64,000 nucleotides of DNA from Calliphora vicina (lineage: Eukaryota > Arthropoda > Insecta > Diptera > Calliphoridae). Within the stretch, counting starts at the first letter, position 1. Every line of letters starts with the position of its first letter. Both the position numbers and the translations under genes were made by a program. The notes beneath the pieces are model-generated. The model did not search any database, was not told the DNA's origin, and saw only the letters and a program-made list of their open reading frames with translations. Shown here piece after piece: positions 11,281-20,949 of the stretch. The DNA is taken from the NCBI RefSeq assembly GCF_958450345.1, contig NC_088784.1:69403747-69467746 (forward strand), in the 5' to 3' direction.

Positions 11281-12363
11281 CCAATTATGGGCCTATCATC
11301 ATACAATTTGGTACATCGATTTTTGTATATGTATATTGAATAAATTTGTTTTGAATTTCAACCTGATAACTATATTTGTAAGAAATTTATGAGGATTTTA
11401 GTGATTTTTTGAAGTGGACCTTATATGGGAGCTATGGTTAAGTATGGACCGATATTCACAAAATCCAGTAGTATGATTTCTAAATATAAACTACGGATGT
11501 GTGTGAAATTTTGTTTAATATTGATATTTTTGAGATATTTATGTAGGTTGTTGTGTTTTTCGGAAGTGGTCCTTATATGGGAGCTATAACCAATTATCGG
11601 CCGATCTTCATAGAATTAGTTACAACGATTTTGTTATATATGGGGATAATACATTATACATTATATGGGGGCTATGGTCAAATATGGGTCGATCCACGAA
11701 AAATTTTGTAATATAATTTTTTTACCACGAAACTGTAGATATTTATAGACCACAGACCCATATTTCGGGAGGAAATTTGTATGGGGGCTAGGAGAAATCA
11801 TGGACCGATTCTTGTAATTTTCACCAGAGTTACTCCATATATCATAAAAGTAACGAGTGCAAAATTTTATGATATTAGCTGCAATATATTTACAAAAAAT
11901 GTCCAAAAATATGTAAGATTATAAATTTTTTTTGAGCTTGTCCCACATTTTAATTCATAATTTTGGTTCCACTGTACGGATTTCGCTGATTTTCAATACC
12001 AAACTGCTTAGGACAATAATAAACATTTTTCTTGCAACTGTACTAAGTTTTTTTGCGTATTTCGGACGTGAACGTATTTTACACAGACGGACAGACAGAC
12101 GGACATGGCTCAACCGACTTAGAATTTCATAAGAATCAATAATATATATACTTTTTTGGGTCTCAGATTTTTCAATGTTACACACGGAATAACAAACTTA
12201 TATATACCCTCATTCACCACGTATGGTGGTGGAGGGTATAAAAATAATTAAAATAATTTCGTTCCCACAACACCGAAAACAACCTACTTGAAGTTGTATT
12301 CGTTTCGGCCACAAATGACAGGTTTTTCGTTACTGATCGGTGCCGTTTCGTGTATTCGGAAAC

Positions 12364-12774
12364 GTAGCTTAAATAGTTATTTTCGAATATCTGGAGAGCT
12401 ATTGTTGTGAGAGTATTTTCATTGTAAGTAGTTGGCCTAAAAATGAGCTGGATTAGAATAATAAGCTGGAATAATATGTCGCTCATATGACGAACTTCAA
12501 TATCGTATAACTTTTTCATATGAGGATAGTAAATAGCACTTGCAAATCAAACCAACAACACTAAAATTATCTGACTAAAACTAATTTTTGAAATAACCTT
12601 ATAATTAGAACCAGTACCACTACCATTATTTACATATGAGTATTAGTGTCGAAATTAATAGCAATAATAATAAATTATTGTATCTGCATAAATATTAATA
12701 AAGAGTATTTTTTTAAGCCCGATAGAACTAACACAAAAAGTATTTTTTTATCAAAAAATTTTTTTATTCGAAAG
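12364..12774. other. AT-rich spacer, nothing recognised
   Basis: Short frames only. No feature supported between the inverted-end element and the DDE pseudogene. Confidence 0.4.
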
Positions 12775-13400
12775 ATCAAACATGGCATTAGCATTCATGG
12801 GCATATGACCACTGCTCATGACGAATCGCCAATTTTGGGCCACTTTTCCGAATTGCTGGTCGTATGTCACGAATAATACGAATTTTTGGTCTCCAAGGCG
12901 TCAATTGTTGTCAGTTTATTAGCATTAACCATTACTTCACGTGAAAATCGGACGACCTTGGAGGCCAATTGACAGTCCATTTCTCGAAATCAAGTTATCG
13001 AAAAATTTTGCGATCGCCATATGGCACGCAGCGCCATCCTGTTGACACCATATCAATGTCAACCATATTTTCAAACAAAAATCATTTAACATAGTGCGGT
13101 AACGATCTCCATTGACCGTAACTCGAGATCCATCTTAATCCATCTTAAGAAATAAGGTCCGATGATGCCACCAGCGTGTAAACTGCATGAAACGGTGCCT
13201 TTTTCTGGATGTAATGGAGTCTGTAGGTTATGTTGTGGATTGGTCTCACTCCATATGCAGCAATTTTGTTTATTAACAAACCCGTTAAGTCAAAAATGAG
13301 ACTCATCGCTGAACACAATTTTACGATAAAGCTGTCGTCTATAAGTCGTTTTTCAAAATAAATTTGGTAGCGTTGTTCGAGTGTCAATCTATTCACAATA
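12775..13400 (-). pseudogene. Decayed Tc1/IS630-type DDE transposase, internally deleted
   Basis: Minus-strand translation starts MNRLTLEQRYQIYFEK, like the helix-turn-helix opening of this family, then jumps directly to IVFSDESHF, which is the first catalytic-aspartate block. It continues with LNGFVNKQNCCIWSETNPQ, PLHPEKGTV, GGIIGPYF, VNGDRYRTML and a damaged QQDGA/CHMA block. Then come WPPRSSDF and a C-terminal stretch like IRDIRPAI ending GHMPMN. The order matches insect IS630/Tc1-like transposases of about 350 residues. Frameshifts and stops are frequent. The region between the N-terminal domain and the catalytic core is missing. Confidence 0.8.
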
Positions 13401-13430
13401 ATTTGGCAGAGTGATGATAAATATCAAAAA

Positions 13431-14796
13431 GTGAGCAGTATAACAGTTCGTTTAACAGTTAACCATTTCATAAGTTATATTGGGCTTAAAAAATACCCTT
13501 TTATTTATTTCAAATTTTAAAATTATACTATTTTGGGTTTTAAATAACTAAGCATTTTTTTTTTACCAAAATCATCTACGTCTGCACTGCTTGCTTCCAG
13601 GCATGTTTTAATTATATTTATCAATAAATCATCAAGTATTTGTTAACATAATTATAATTAAAATGTTAAAAGTAGAAAAATTCTCAAATTCTGTAGCACG
13701 TAGAATATTTTTTTTATTTAAGAATTTTGCAGATTTTTTATGTATTTTTTTTATTTTTAAATAACAAATTTGTTTTAAGCTCATTTTGGTTAAATCTTCT
13801 AATTTGTATTCATTTGGTACATAAAGAGATACACGATTTATGACTTTTTTGTTGTTCATTCTCTGAATATTATAAAACGTGTGAGATAATACGAGTAATA
13901 GTTTTATTTTATTTCTCATTTTGTGTTTATAATTTAACCTTTAAAAGTACAAGAGACATTAAATGGGATTTATGTTGAAAAATTTAATAATAATTTAGTA
14001 TATGTATTTCACTAATTATATGATAAACATTACTGACTGATCCAACGTTGCCTGAAACTAGGTTCGAGTCTCCACTAAGAAGAGATTTTTGTAGATTATA
14101 ATATTTATGGATTAAAAACGGTGACCTTACATCCTACGTATCTTTTAAACAAATGAAAATTAGAAATAAAATTTAAAGTATATTCCTCATTTATCAGAAT
14201 ATACAAAACATCTACTGTGCTCGAGTGCGAAGGTAATAATGCCAAATTCGGGTAAACAGCTTGAAATTTTTTTAAAAAATAACTTTTCTTTATGCGAAAA
14301 ATGGAGTTTTTAAAAATTTAAGCTTGACGAACTTAAATGTTCACATTAATAAATCAAGAAATATTAAGTTACACACATATGATCCTGAATGAGAGAGAAT
14401 CTACAAAGTGGGACGTAGAGAAGTAGATTTTTATTTTTTTAAAAAACTTTTTTGCTTCCGGGTTAAAAATATTTATAATATAATTTATTTGAGGCCTTCA
14501 GAAAGTTAATTTCAACAAAACTTACTAAGGTAAGTCAATAAGTCATGACTTTTTGAATTTTTTCGCTTCTTTCAATCTCCTGTCAATTAAATTTTGTCAA
14601 AATTTGAACATTCTGCGTCATTTAGATTATCTTTGATAGAAACTGGAAAAAAGTGAAAAAGGGATAAAAAAGGAGACTGTGTTTCATTACAAAGCCACTG
14701 GATTATTGACTTTTGTCAACGTAATGTAATTATCACAGCTTCATGCTGAAAACACAACTCCGAATATCTTTAGGGTTCATAATTTTTTCTTCGTCC
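13431..14796. other. AT-rich spacer, nothing recognised
   Basis: The 95-codon minus frame at 13632-13919 is lysine-, asparagine- and isoleucine-rich, as AT-rich noise would be, and no domain is visible. No inverted ends seen. Confidence 0.45.
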
Positions 14797-14798
14797 TA

Positions 14799-15158
14799 CA
14801 CAGAAAAAACTATTTCTTAAACCGTTTTAATTCAAATATTTGTCACATATTGAACTGGTTTCAATTATTTCATAATTAAATCAATAGATAATTTTCGTAA
14901 TTGAAAACACATTTTTGTTATTTTTTGTGTTTTCAATTACGAAAATTATCTATTCAATAATTTTTGTATTTGAAATTCAACCAATAACGAAAATTGTATA
15001 TTCAATTGTCAAAATAATCAAATTCAAACCTCAAAATTCAATAGAAAATATCAAGAAATTTTGTTTTTGAGCAAATGAATACTTGATTTAATTATGAAAT
15101 AATTTAAACCAGTTCAATATGGGATAAATGTTTGAATTGAAATATAATTTTTTCTGTG
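14799..15158. mobile_element. Palindromic MITE with TA target duplication
   Basis: The 360-bp element starts CACAGAAAAAACTATTTC and ends with the complement of CACAGAAAAAATTATATT. TA flanks both sides (14797-14798 and 15159-15160). The arms match over roughly 90 nt, including CATATTGAACTGGTTTMAAT, and a second inner palindrome (TCGTAATTGAAAACAC with its complement) lies at about 14895-14945. TA duplication points to the Tc1/mariner group. No coding capacity. Confidence 0.8.
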
Positions 15159-15455
15159 TACGAAAAAACTGTATACGATTCTTATGTTAAAAACAAAAGG
15201 CAGACTTTGACAACTCCAGCCAACATAAACACAAATTTTAACAAGCACAGTATGTAAACACAAAGAGGCAAACGATCACCTGATTAGTTACACAGACAAA
15301 TAATCTTGTAAAATCTTTCATTTATTTTATTCATCTCAATTAGATTCTAAAATACGCCACTTTTAAAACTCGGTCTTTCAAAAATATTGCACATTTTCAG
15401 ATCAACAAGTCAGTGGTTCCGACTTATGCCCGTAACTTCAAGAAATAGTATTCTA

Positions 15456-15560
15456 CGGTGTAAAATACCCAACAGATAAATTTACCTAAAAGGTAACTTG
15501 ACATTAATCTCAAATCAATATTTATGGGTAAAACTTACCAAATATTTTTACTTCATAGAC
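15456..15560. repeat. Dispersed repeat I, copy 1
   Basis: The segment TCTACGGTGTAAAATACCCA through CCAAATATTTTTACTTCAT recurs with modest divergence at 28001-28110. Both copies contain ATAACTTGACATTAAT-like text. The boundaries are unclear and the class is unknown. Confidence 0.55.
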
Positions 15561-15835
15561 AACTAAGCACTGATAGATATCTATATGTTGAAATTACGGA
15601 GGTAAGTCACAAAATTAACCAAAAATTAACTTATCTAAACAAAAAAAAATAAATAGTTCGGAATAAATGTTGATCAAATTGGTCCTAATATTTGCAGTCC
15701 TATTAAAATTTTGATACAAATTTTAGTTTTAGAAACTCAATAAATATGTAATAAAATCTTTATTTATTAACAAAACTTAATGAAATTTTCAACGCTGTTT
15801 TTGTCATTCTAAATAACTAGCTTTAAAAAAACTAT

Positions 15836-16830
15836 TCAAAGGGACTCCCGCAAATTCCTAAAAATGGGTCCACATTTCCTTCGGAGCTGGGAAAACACTT
15901 TGGGGATAAATAGGAAATATATCAAGGTTTCCAAAGCTGCCTTACGTTTTTTGATCCCAGCTTTTGGATTTTGGAACATGTGGCCCAATGTTGAAATTTT
16001 GATAAAAAATAGGTCAATTTCCGAAGAGCGTAAGGCCGACATATTCAAAAAATAGAACATATTTCTTACACTAAAATGTTCTCCGTAAAGACACCTTGCA
16101 GAAAAACATAAAATCGTTATAGATTGTTTAAGAAAGTTTATTTTTAACATGGTTTACCAATACCCACCTGGGTGGTACAGCACTTCTATAAATATATGCG
16201 ACGAACGAAATATTAAAAATTCGAAAAAACATTATATAAAGTTTAAAATGTTTCTATTAAATTCTATAGAACTCTAAAATTTGTTCAGTGATTATAAATT
16301 TCATTTAAATCGAAACAAAATTAAAAAAAATATTAAACCAATAAAAACGAAGTTGGTATTGGTAAAGCGAAGGTTAATAAAATAGAGTTAAGTCAACCTT
16401 TCGTCCAAAAAACAGCAAAACTCAAGTATTTTTTGAATATTTAAATTGAAAATAATTGATATTGCTCTGAAATCTTTTGTATGTTATACATAATTTACTT
16501 GACCAACAAAAAAAATTCGAGTGCATTCGGTCCAAAAGTCCAACCTATCTTTTTAAAAAAGCGGACCAAGGTATGGCAAAATTTAAAAATTTCAATGTTG
16601 AAATGCCTATAACTCGGAAATTATAAGAGATAAATAGCACACGAAAGCTTGTTTTTTCAAGACCTAGCCAAGCGCTTTTTAAATCGGATGGGGAACCAAA
16701 AAATTGCACGTGTTTAAAAATTTGACATGTCGAAGGTACCCTTTTAATAAGTTGAACTCGAATACTCTTTGGCTACGCCCATGTCAAATTGTATCCCGAT
16801 CGGATGAGCCGGATGAACAAATCAATAATT
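15836..16830 (+). repeat. Fragment of the Transib-like foldback family (G2)
   Basis: Phrases such as TGCCTATAACTCGGAAATTA, GATAAATAGCAC, AAATCGGATGGG and CATGTCAAATTGTATCCCGA recur in the elements at 32640-34380 and 40285-40996. In the latter they lead to a CCCCACTGTGC end. Here neither terminus is recognisable. The two overlapping open frames at 15836-16150 are inside this repeat and are not genes. Confidence 0.6.
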
Positions 16831-17600
16831 TTTAAGTCTCATTATTTCAGATATATTCAAAAAATATTTCCGAAAAGATGTAGTCGTGGTATTTTGTTTT
16901 TATCTCAGCCATTTATATTCAATACCAAAATTCTGAAATATATTCCTGATATAATGATACAAGATTTGGTACGTATTATATCTGAGGTCGATTTCAACCT
17001 GCATACGGAAGAATAGCGTTATATAAACTACCTTATCTATAAGAAAACTATACCCTACAGTTTAGCAAATTAATATTTTAGAAATTTTAAAAGAACGACA
17101 AACTCATATATTTATATGATGAAAAAAGTATTTTTGTGACCACCATCGAAATAAACATTGGTTAGTTTCATGATGTTTCCCAAACAATTTTTAATCTAGA
17201 GCTGGATCGTTTTTTTAAAAGCTTCTTTTTAGCATTTTCAAAGAATTAGTTTTTTCTTTGAAAACAATAATTATAATATGGGATATGATTTGAAAGGTTT
17301 TGACTTCAAGTCCATCTGGCTATCAAAATATTTCTTTTCACAAGTAAATATTCGTTGTGAGCAAAAAATTGCAATTTCGCAATATTAATGCATTTTCCGT
17401 GGTACTTTAGAGTAAAATTTTATAAATTACTCTACAACCTATTCACGTGTATTGTTTACATTGATAGTTTTACGTAACCGTTTTAGAGTTAAACAAATTA
17501 CGTAATAATACTCACATTACGTATTTACATAAAACATTTTAGCACCAAATTAACCAAAAAAATAAATATAAATAAATGATGGCTTGTCTTTTTTTCAAAA
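16831..17600. other. AT-rich region downstream of cuticle gene 2
   Basis: No gene or element recognised. It may hold distal 3' sequence of gene 2. Confidence 0.4.
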
Positions 17601-17606
17601 TTTATT
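17601..17606 (-). terminator. Candidate polyadenylation signal of cuticle gene 2
   Basis: AATAAA on the minus strand, about 300 nt after the stop codon at 17905-17907. It is a plausible end for a transcript with a long AT-rich 3' UTR. Not verified by transcript data. Confidence 0.35.
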
Positions 17607-17904
17607 TTATACATTTTTAGATCTACACGCTGGCTTATACAAACTTAAATAATTTTTTTCTTTTTACATTCTTAAACATTTAGACACAGACTAGGCTTAA
17701 ATTGTTATAGCTATTGTTAATTAAAGTTTATCTCTCTAACTCATCTTAACATATCTTTCTATCTTAAACTTAAACATGCGACTTAACAAAGAAATAAAAA
17801 AATAATTAATTGTATATTAAACCCCAAATTAACTCTTCACTCGTTAAGAATTCAAATTAATATGGTGTCGTCTTTTTTGTCCGGTTGAGGATTTCAGGGC
17901 GAAA

Positions 17905-18300
17905 TTACTTTTGTTTCTTTTCTACTTTGGCGAAAGTTTCTTCTTTGGGCAAATCCTTGGCAGCTTCAGCTACAGCAGAGATTTCTTCATTGATAGTCTT
18001 ACCGTAGGGCACGAAACCATTAACACCGGCGGTGTAGAATACTTCAACTTCTTGGCCATCGGCATCGATGTATTTGTAGGAACCCTTAACTTCCAAAGCT
18101 TCATCTTCAGTGCCAGCATTCATGACGACGGCTTTCTCATCACGAGTAGTGCCATCACCACCTTCATAAGACAATTGATAGGAACCATCATCGTTTTTGT
18201 TGATTTCGGATTTCAAAATGGCAACGACTTCACGAACTTCGTCACGTTCAGTGGCAGGTGCAGCGACAGCAACGGCGGCAATGCAGGCGAATAAAATCAC
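17905..18300 (-). CDS. RR-1 type cuticular protein, main exon (gene 2)
   Basis: The exon follows an acceptor (TTTCAG at 18306-18301) and encodes 131 residues and a TAA stop. With the MFKF exon at 24468-24479 the protein has 135 residues. Residues 1-17 form a signal peptide (MFKFVILFACIAAVAVA) cleaved before APATE. Residues about 43-108 form a Rebers-Riddiford domain: DDGSYQLSYEGGDGTTRDE, then NAGTEDEALEVKGSYKYID, DADGQEVEVFY and NGFVPYGKTIN. The tail (109-135) is rich in Glu, Ala and Lys. The family binds chitin in soft or larval cuticle. The core is unusual: the normal Y-x-A-D-E-N-G-F reads YTAGVNGF and the usual final Pro after GxH is missing. The reading could extend upstream through the intron, but that would drop the acceptor and the signal peptide, so the spliced start is preferred. 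The antisense frame over it is a shadow. Confidence 0.93.
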   Translation of the reverse strand: MILFACIAAVAVAAPATERDEVREVVAILKSEINKNDDGSYQLSYEGGDGTTRDEKAVVMNAGTEDEALEVKGSYKYIDADGQEVEVFYTAGVNGFVPYGKTINEEISAVAEAAKDLPKEETFAKVEKKQK

Positions 18301-18631
18301 CTGAAATTTGATTGAAGCAGAAGTGATATATAGGTAAGTAAAGGTCAACATTCATTAGTAAAACGTGTTTAAAAATAAACAAACATTAATTTTATTTATT
18401 TATTTTATAGAATTTCTTAATTATTGGAATAAACACAGTTAGTTTTAATATTTAAGTTAAGTGCACGATGTTGCAAAATATTTAGTAAGCTTCAAATTTA
18501 ACTGAACTAATTACTACTGTGCAATTTTTGGAAGCAAATCTTTGGAGGATACATTCCTCTACATCAGTCATGCCCAAGCCCTATACTCTTGGTACTCTTT
18601 TGTTTTTGTAATTGCTCTTAGCTATAGGCTG

Positions 18632-20278
18632 CAGTGTAGCCAGATGTGGGGATTTGTCCCCAAACTGGGGATTTCAAGATTTTTTTGGGGACAGAATTTC
18701 GTGGGGAGGGATTTGGGGATTTTAACAAAATTTGGGGATTTACATGCATTTTTGGGGATTTTACATTTTTAGACATTCTTTATTTAAATTTTATAGTGCT
18801 TATTCACATTTTGAATAATCATATTCTATTTCTTAACCATTTGTATCTGCAATTAAAAATGTTAATTACATCTTCAGAATTTTATGAAAATGACAAAAAT
18901 AATATAAAAATAAAAAACAGAAATCCAAAAATACGAATAATTACAAATGAAAATTGAGAAATATTTTGTTTATATTTGAAATAAGAAAAAAATCATTTAC
19001 GCCTTTTACTGGCTCAAGCATTAGGCATTAGATGTGCACGTTTTGTGGTTTGATGCAGTTCAATATAATCGGAGTCATTGAAATGATGCAAGTGTTTCTT
19101 TAGCTCAACACCACAGGCTGCACTCCATTCTTTAATTTTATTTTCAGGACATTTCAAATGAACATTTACACAAACAACATTTAATACGCATGTTTCTTCT
19201 TATATTTTTTAAATTGAATTTAAATTATTTTTCAATTTAGTTAATTTTTGATGTTTTATTTCAATTGTACTTTTATTTTTTATTTTATATTTGTCTGACA
19301 ATTCAAGGCATGTATAATTGAGAACATATTTTGTAGTGATTCTACCTTTTATTGTTATATTATGCTTCAAAATAAAAATTTTAAATATTTTTAAGTAAAC
19401 AAAATTATTTTTTTTTTCAAAGTAGTTTTTTTAATTTTTTTTAAGGGTTTTTTTCATTAATTATTACAAAAAATTCAAATTATAAATTATGCCTCAGGGC
19501 CTTAAAGGCTTTTTAGAGGCAATTAGTGGCAACATTTTTTGAAAATTTTTGTTTTTTTAAATTTTTTTAATATTTAGTAAAAAAAAAAATTTGGTGAAAA
19601 AAAAATCGGGTTAAAAAATATTTCTTCCGTTTTTGACCCATTGTAGGTCCAACTTACTATGGTCATAGTAATCCAGATATAGGTCAAAAATAGAGGTTGT
19701 CCTGGTTTTTTCCTTATATCTGGACCGATTTTCTAGATTTTAAACAGCAATCGAGCCGGAAGAATTCCGGAGATATTGATGTATGAATCGTGTATGTAAG
19801 TTATTTGGGGGCTTCGGAAAGTTGATTTCTACAGATAGACAGTCACACGGACATGGCTATAATCGAATACAGTATCCATCTTATTTATCAATTTCATTGC
19901 AAATTAAGTTAAAGTTCTAAATTCGAATCTTAATTATGTACTGAATTTACCTTTTTTATAAAAACATAATTTTTTGGGATATAAAGTTCAAACCCCTACA
20001 TTTTAAAAATGGAATATTAAAAACTCTTGTTTAGAAGATAAAAAATAATATCTTCTAAAAAAGTTGTTCCAAAATCGATGAATCAACTTTTTGTAAAACG
20101 GACAATAGTAAAATTTTGTATTAACAATATAATTTAAGTTTTTTTTTAATTTTGTTTTTTAAAAATACATATAAACTTACGGGGACAAAATGGGGGATTT
20201 CAATTTTGAAATGGGGATTTTTTGGGGACATCGACTTTCAAATTGGGGACATGAGGTAAACTTTATCTGGCAACACTG
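18632..20278. mobile_element. Inner hAT element, 1.65 kb
   Basis: The ends are CAGTGTAGCCAGATGTGGGG and, as complement, CAGTGTTGCCAGATAAAG. The 8-bp duplication ATAGGCTG is perfect (18624-18631 and 20279-20286). Subterminal GGGGATTT/GGGGACA motifs are repeated many times at both ends, as is usual for hAT transposase binding sites. On the minus strand near 19010-19165 a short frame (CPENKIKEWSAACGVEL, then HLHHFND) could be a trace of an N-terminal zinc finger, but this is weak. A further A-type fragment is embedded at about 19356-19875. Confidence 0.92.
19356..19875 (+). repeat. A-type dispersed repeat fragment (A6)
   Basis: It shares AAATTTTAAATATTTTTAAG, GACCCATTGTAGGTCCAACT, TATATCTGGACCGATTTT and GGCTTCGGAAAGTTGATTTC with the A copies at 31650, 48540 and 49903. 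Both hairpin ends are lost. Confidence 0.65.
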
Positions 20279-20949
20279 ATAGGCTGTGTGTTTTGTATAC
20301 TCACTAGAGCACTCAGCACTAGCAATACAAAATACACAAACAACTTTGTCTTATTATTTTTTTTGTCGTTCTTCACTGAATACACGCATGTTGAAAGCAA
20401 CAACACTTTCGTATGCTTTGCTGGTAAACATTGACGACTGCGATCATCCATGTAGATTTTGTTTTTGTTTATCGTATAATAATTTAAAAATGTGTGTGTT
20501 CAAAGTGAGTTTTTTTTTTTTCTTTGTATGAATTGGTTTTAGCAACAATAAATATTTAATAAAAAGTAGATTTTCTTTAAATGTATTGGTGTTTACTCTT
20601 TCATAAGGAACTTGTGGGCACCCCTGCTCTACATTCTCCAACTAGTACTATATTTAAGTGGTTCTTATTATTAATGTATTTGGTTTCTTGAGGATTTGCA
20701 TATATTTCAGGAATTTATGACCCTGTCCTGTTTTCTTAAGGGGGAAAGGTGAAATAATGTTGAGTTCATTCTTGAGTGATTCTGAGTCTATTGCTATATT
20801 TGAAGGAGGATATTGAAACAATATTTTTGGACGATTTTAACATCAACACAAACCGATATTTTCAAAAAAAATTTAAAAAAAAAATTGCCAAAAAATTTGT
20901 TTTTGTTTAAAAAAAATGTTTAGAAAATTAAGAAAAAAAGCAAAGATAA

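Larger units (their letters stand above)
9400..12240 (+). mobile_element. A-type dispersed repeat (A1), interrupted by a hAT element
   Basis: It begins AAAACAAGTAAGAG, then ATTCGGCCGTGCCGAAT (a 7-bp stem with a 3-base loop) and TTAAATACCCTCCACC. It ends TATACCCTCATTCACCACG with GGTGGTGGAGGGTATA, another inverted pair. The interior repeats phrases such as GGGAGCTATGACCAATTAT and CCTTATATGGGAGCTATG, which are the complement of those in the B repeats, so A and B belong to one superfamily. There is no open frame. The transposition class is unclear. Confidence 0.7.
9139..12363. mobile_element. Inverted-end element (N) interrupted by an A-type repeat
   Basis: The left end GTTTCCGCATACACCGTAAT pairs with the right end, whose complement reads GTTTCCGAATACACGAAACG. 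The similarity continues inward through GGCRCCGATMAGTAACGAAA-like sequence. Without its insertion (9400-12240) the element would be only about 385 bp, which is typical of a MITE. No clear target duplication, so the superfamily is unknown. Confidence 0.6.
18565..20626. mobile_element. Outer hAT element, split by an inner hAT
   Basis: The ends are CAGTCATGCCCAAGCCC and, as complement, CAGGGGTGCCCACAAG. The 8-bp target duplication CTCTACAT is perfect (18557-18564 and 20627-20634). Without the inner insertion it would be about 407 bp, a non-autonomous hAT MITE. It has no coding content. It sits in intron 2 of cuticle gene 2, about 260 bp upstream of the main exon. Confidence 0.9.

Noticed and set aside
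12214..12519. 101-codon minus frame
   Set aside because: It spans the end of an A repeat and the inverted end of the outer MITE. It contains no domain.
13632..13919. 95-codon minus frame
   Set aside because: Lys/Asn/Ile/Phe-rich, as expected from AT-rich DNA. No promoter, splice or domain support.
15836..16150. 104-codon minus frame and overlapping plus frame
   Set aside because: Both lie inside a dispersed repeat seen again at 34050-34380 and 40285-40996. Opposite open frames come from its arrangement.
17911..18294. A 127-codon open frame on the plus strand
   Set aside because: It is the antisense shadow of cuticle gene 2, whose minus-strand protein has a full RR-1 domain and splice sites.
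19010..19165. Zinc-finger-like coding piece inside the inner hAT
   Set aside because: A single short Cys/His-containing frame is too weak to call a BED or THAP finger. It is mentioned only as a possible trace.
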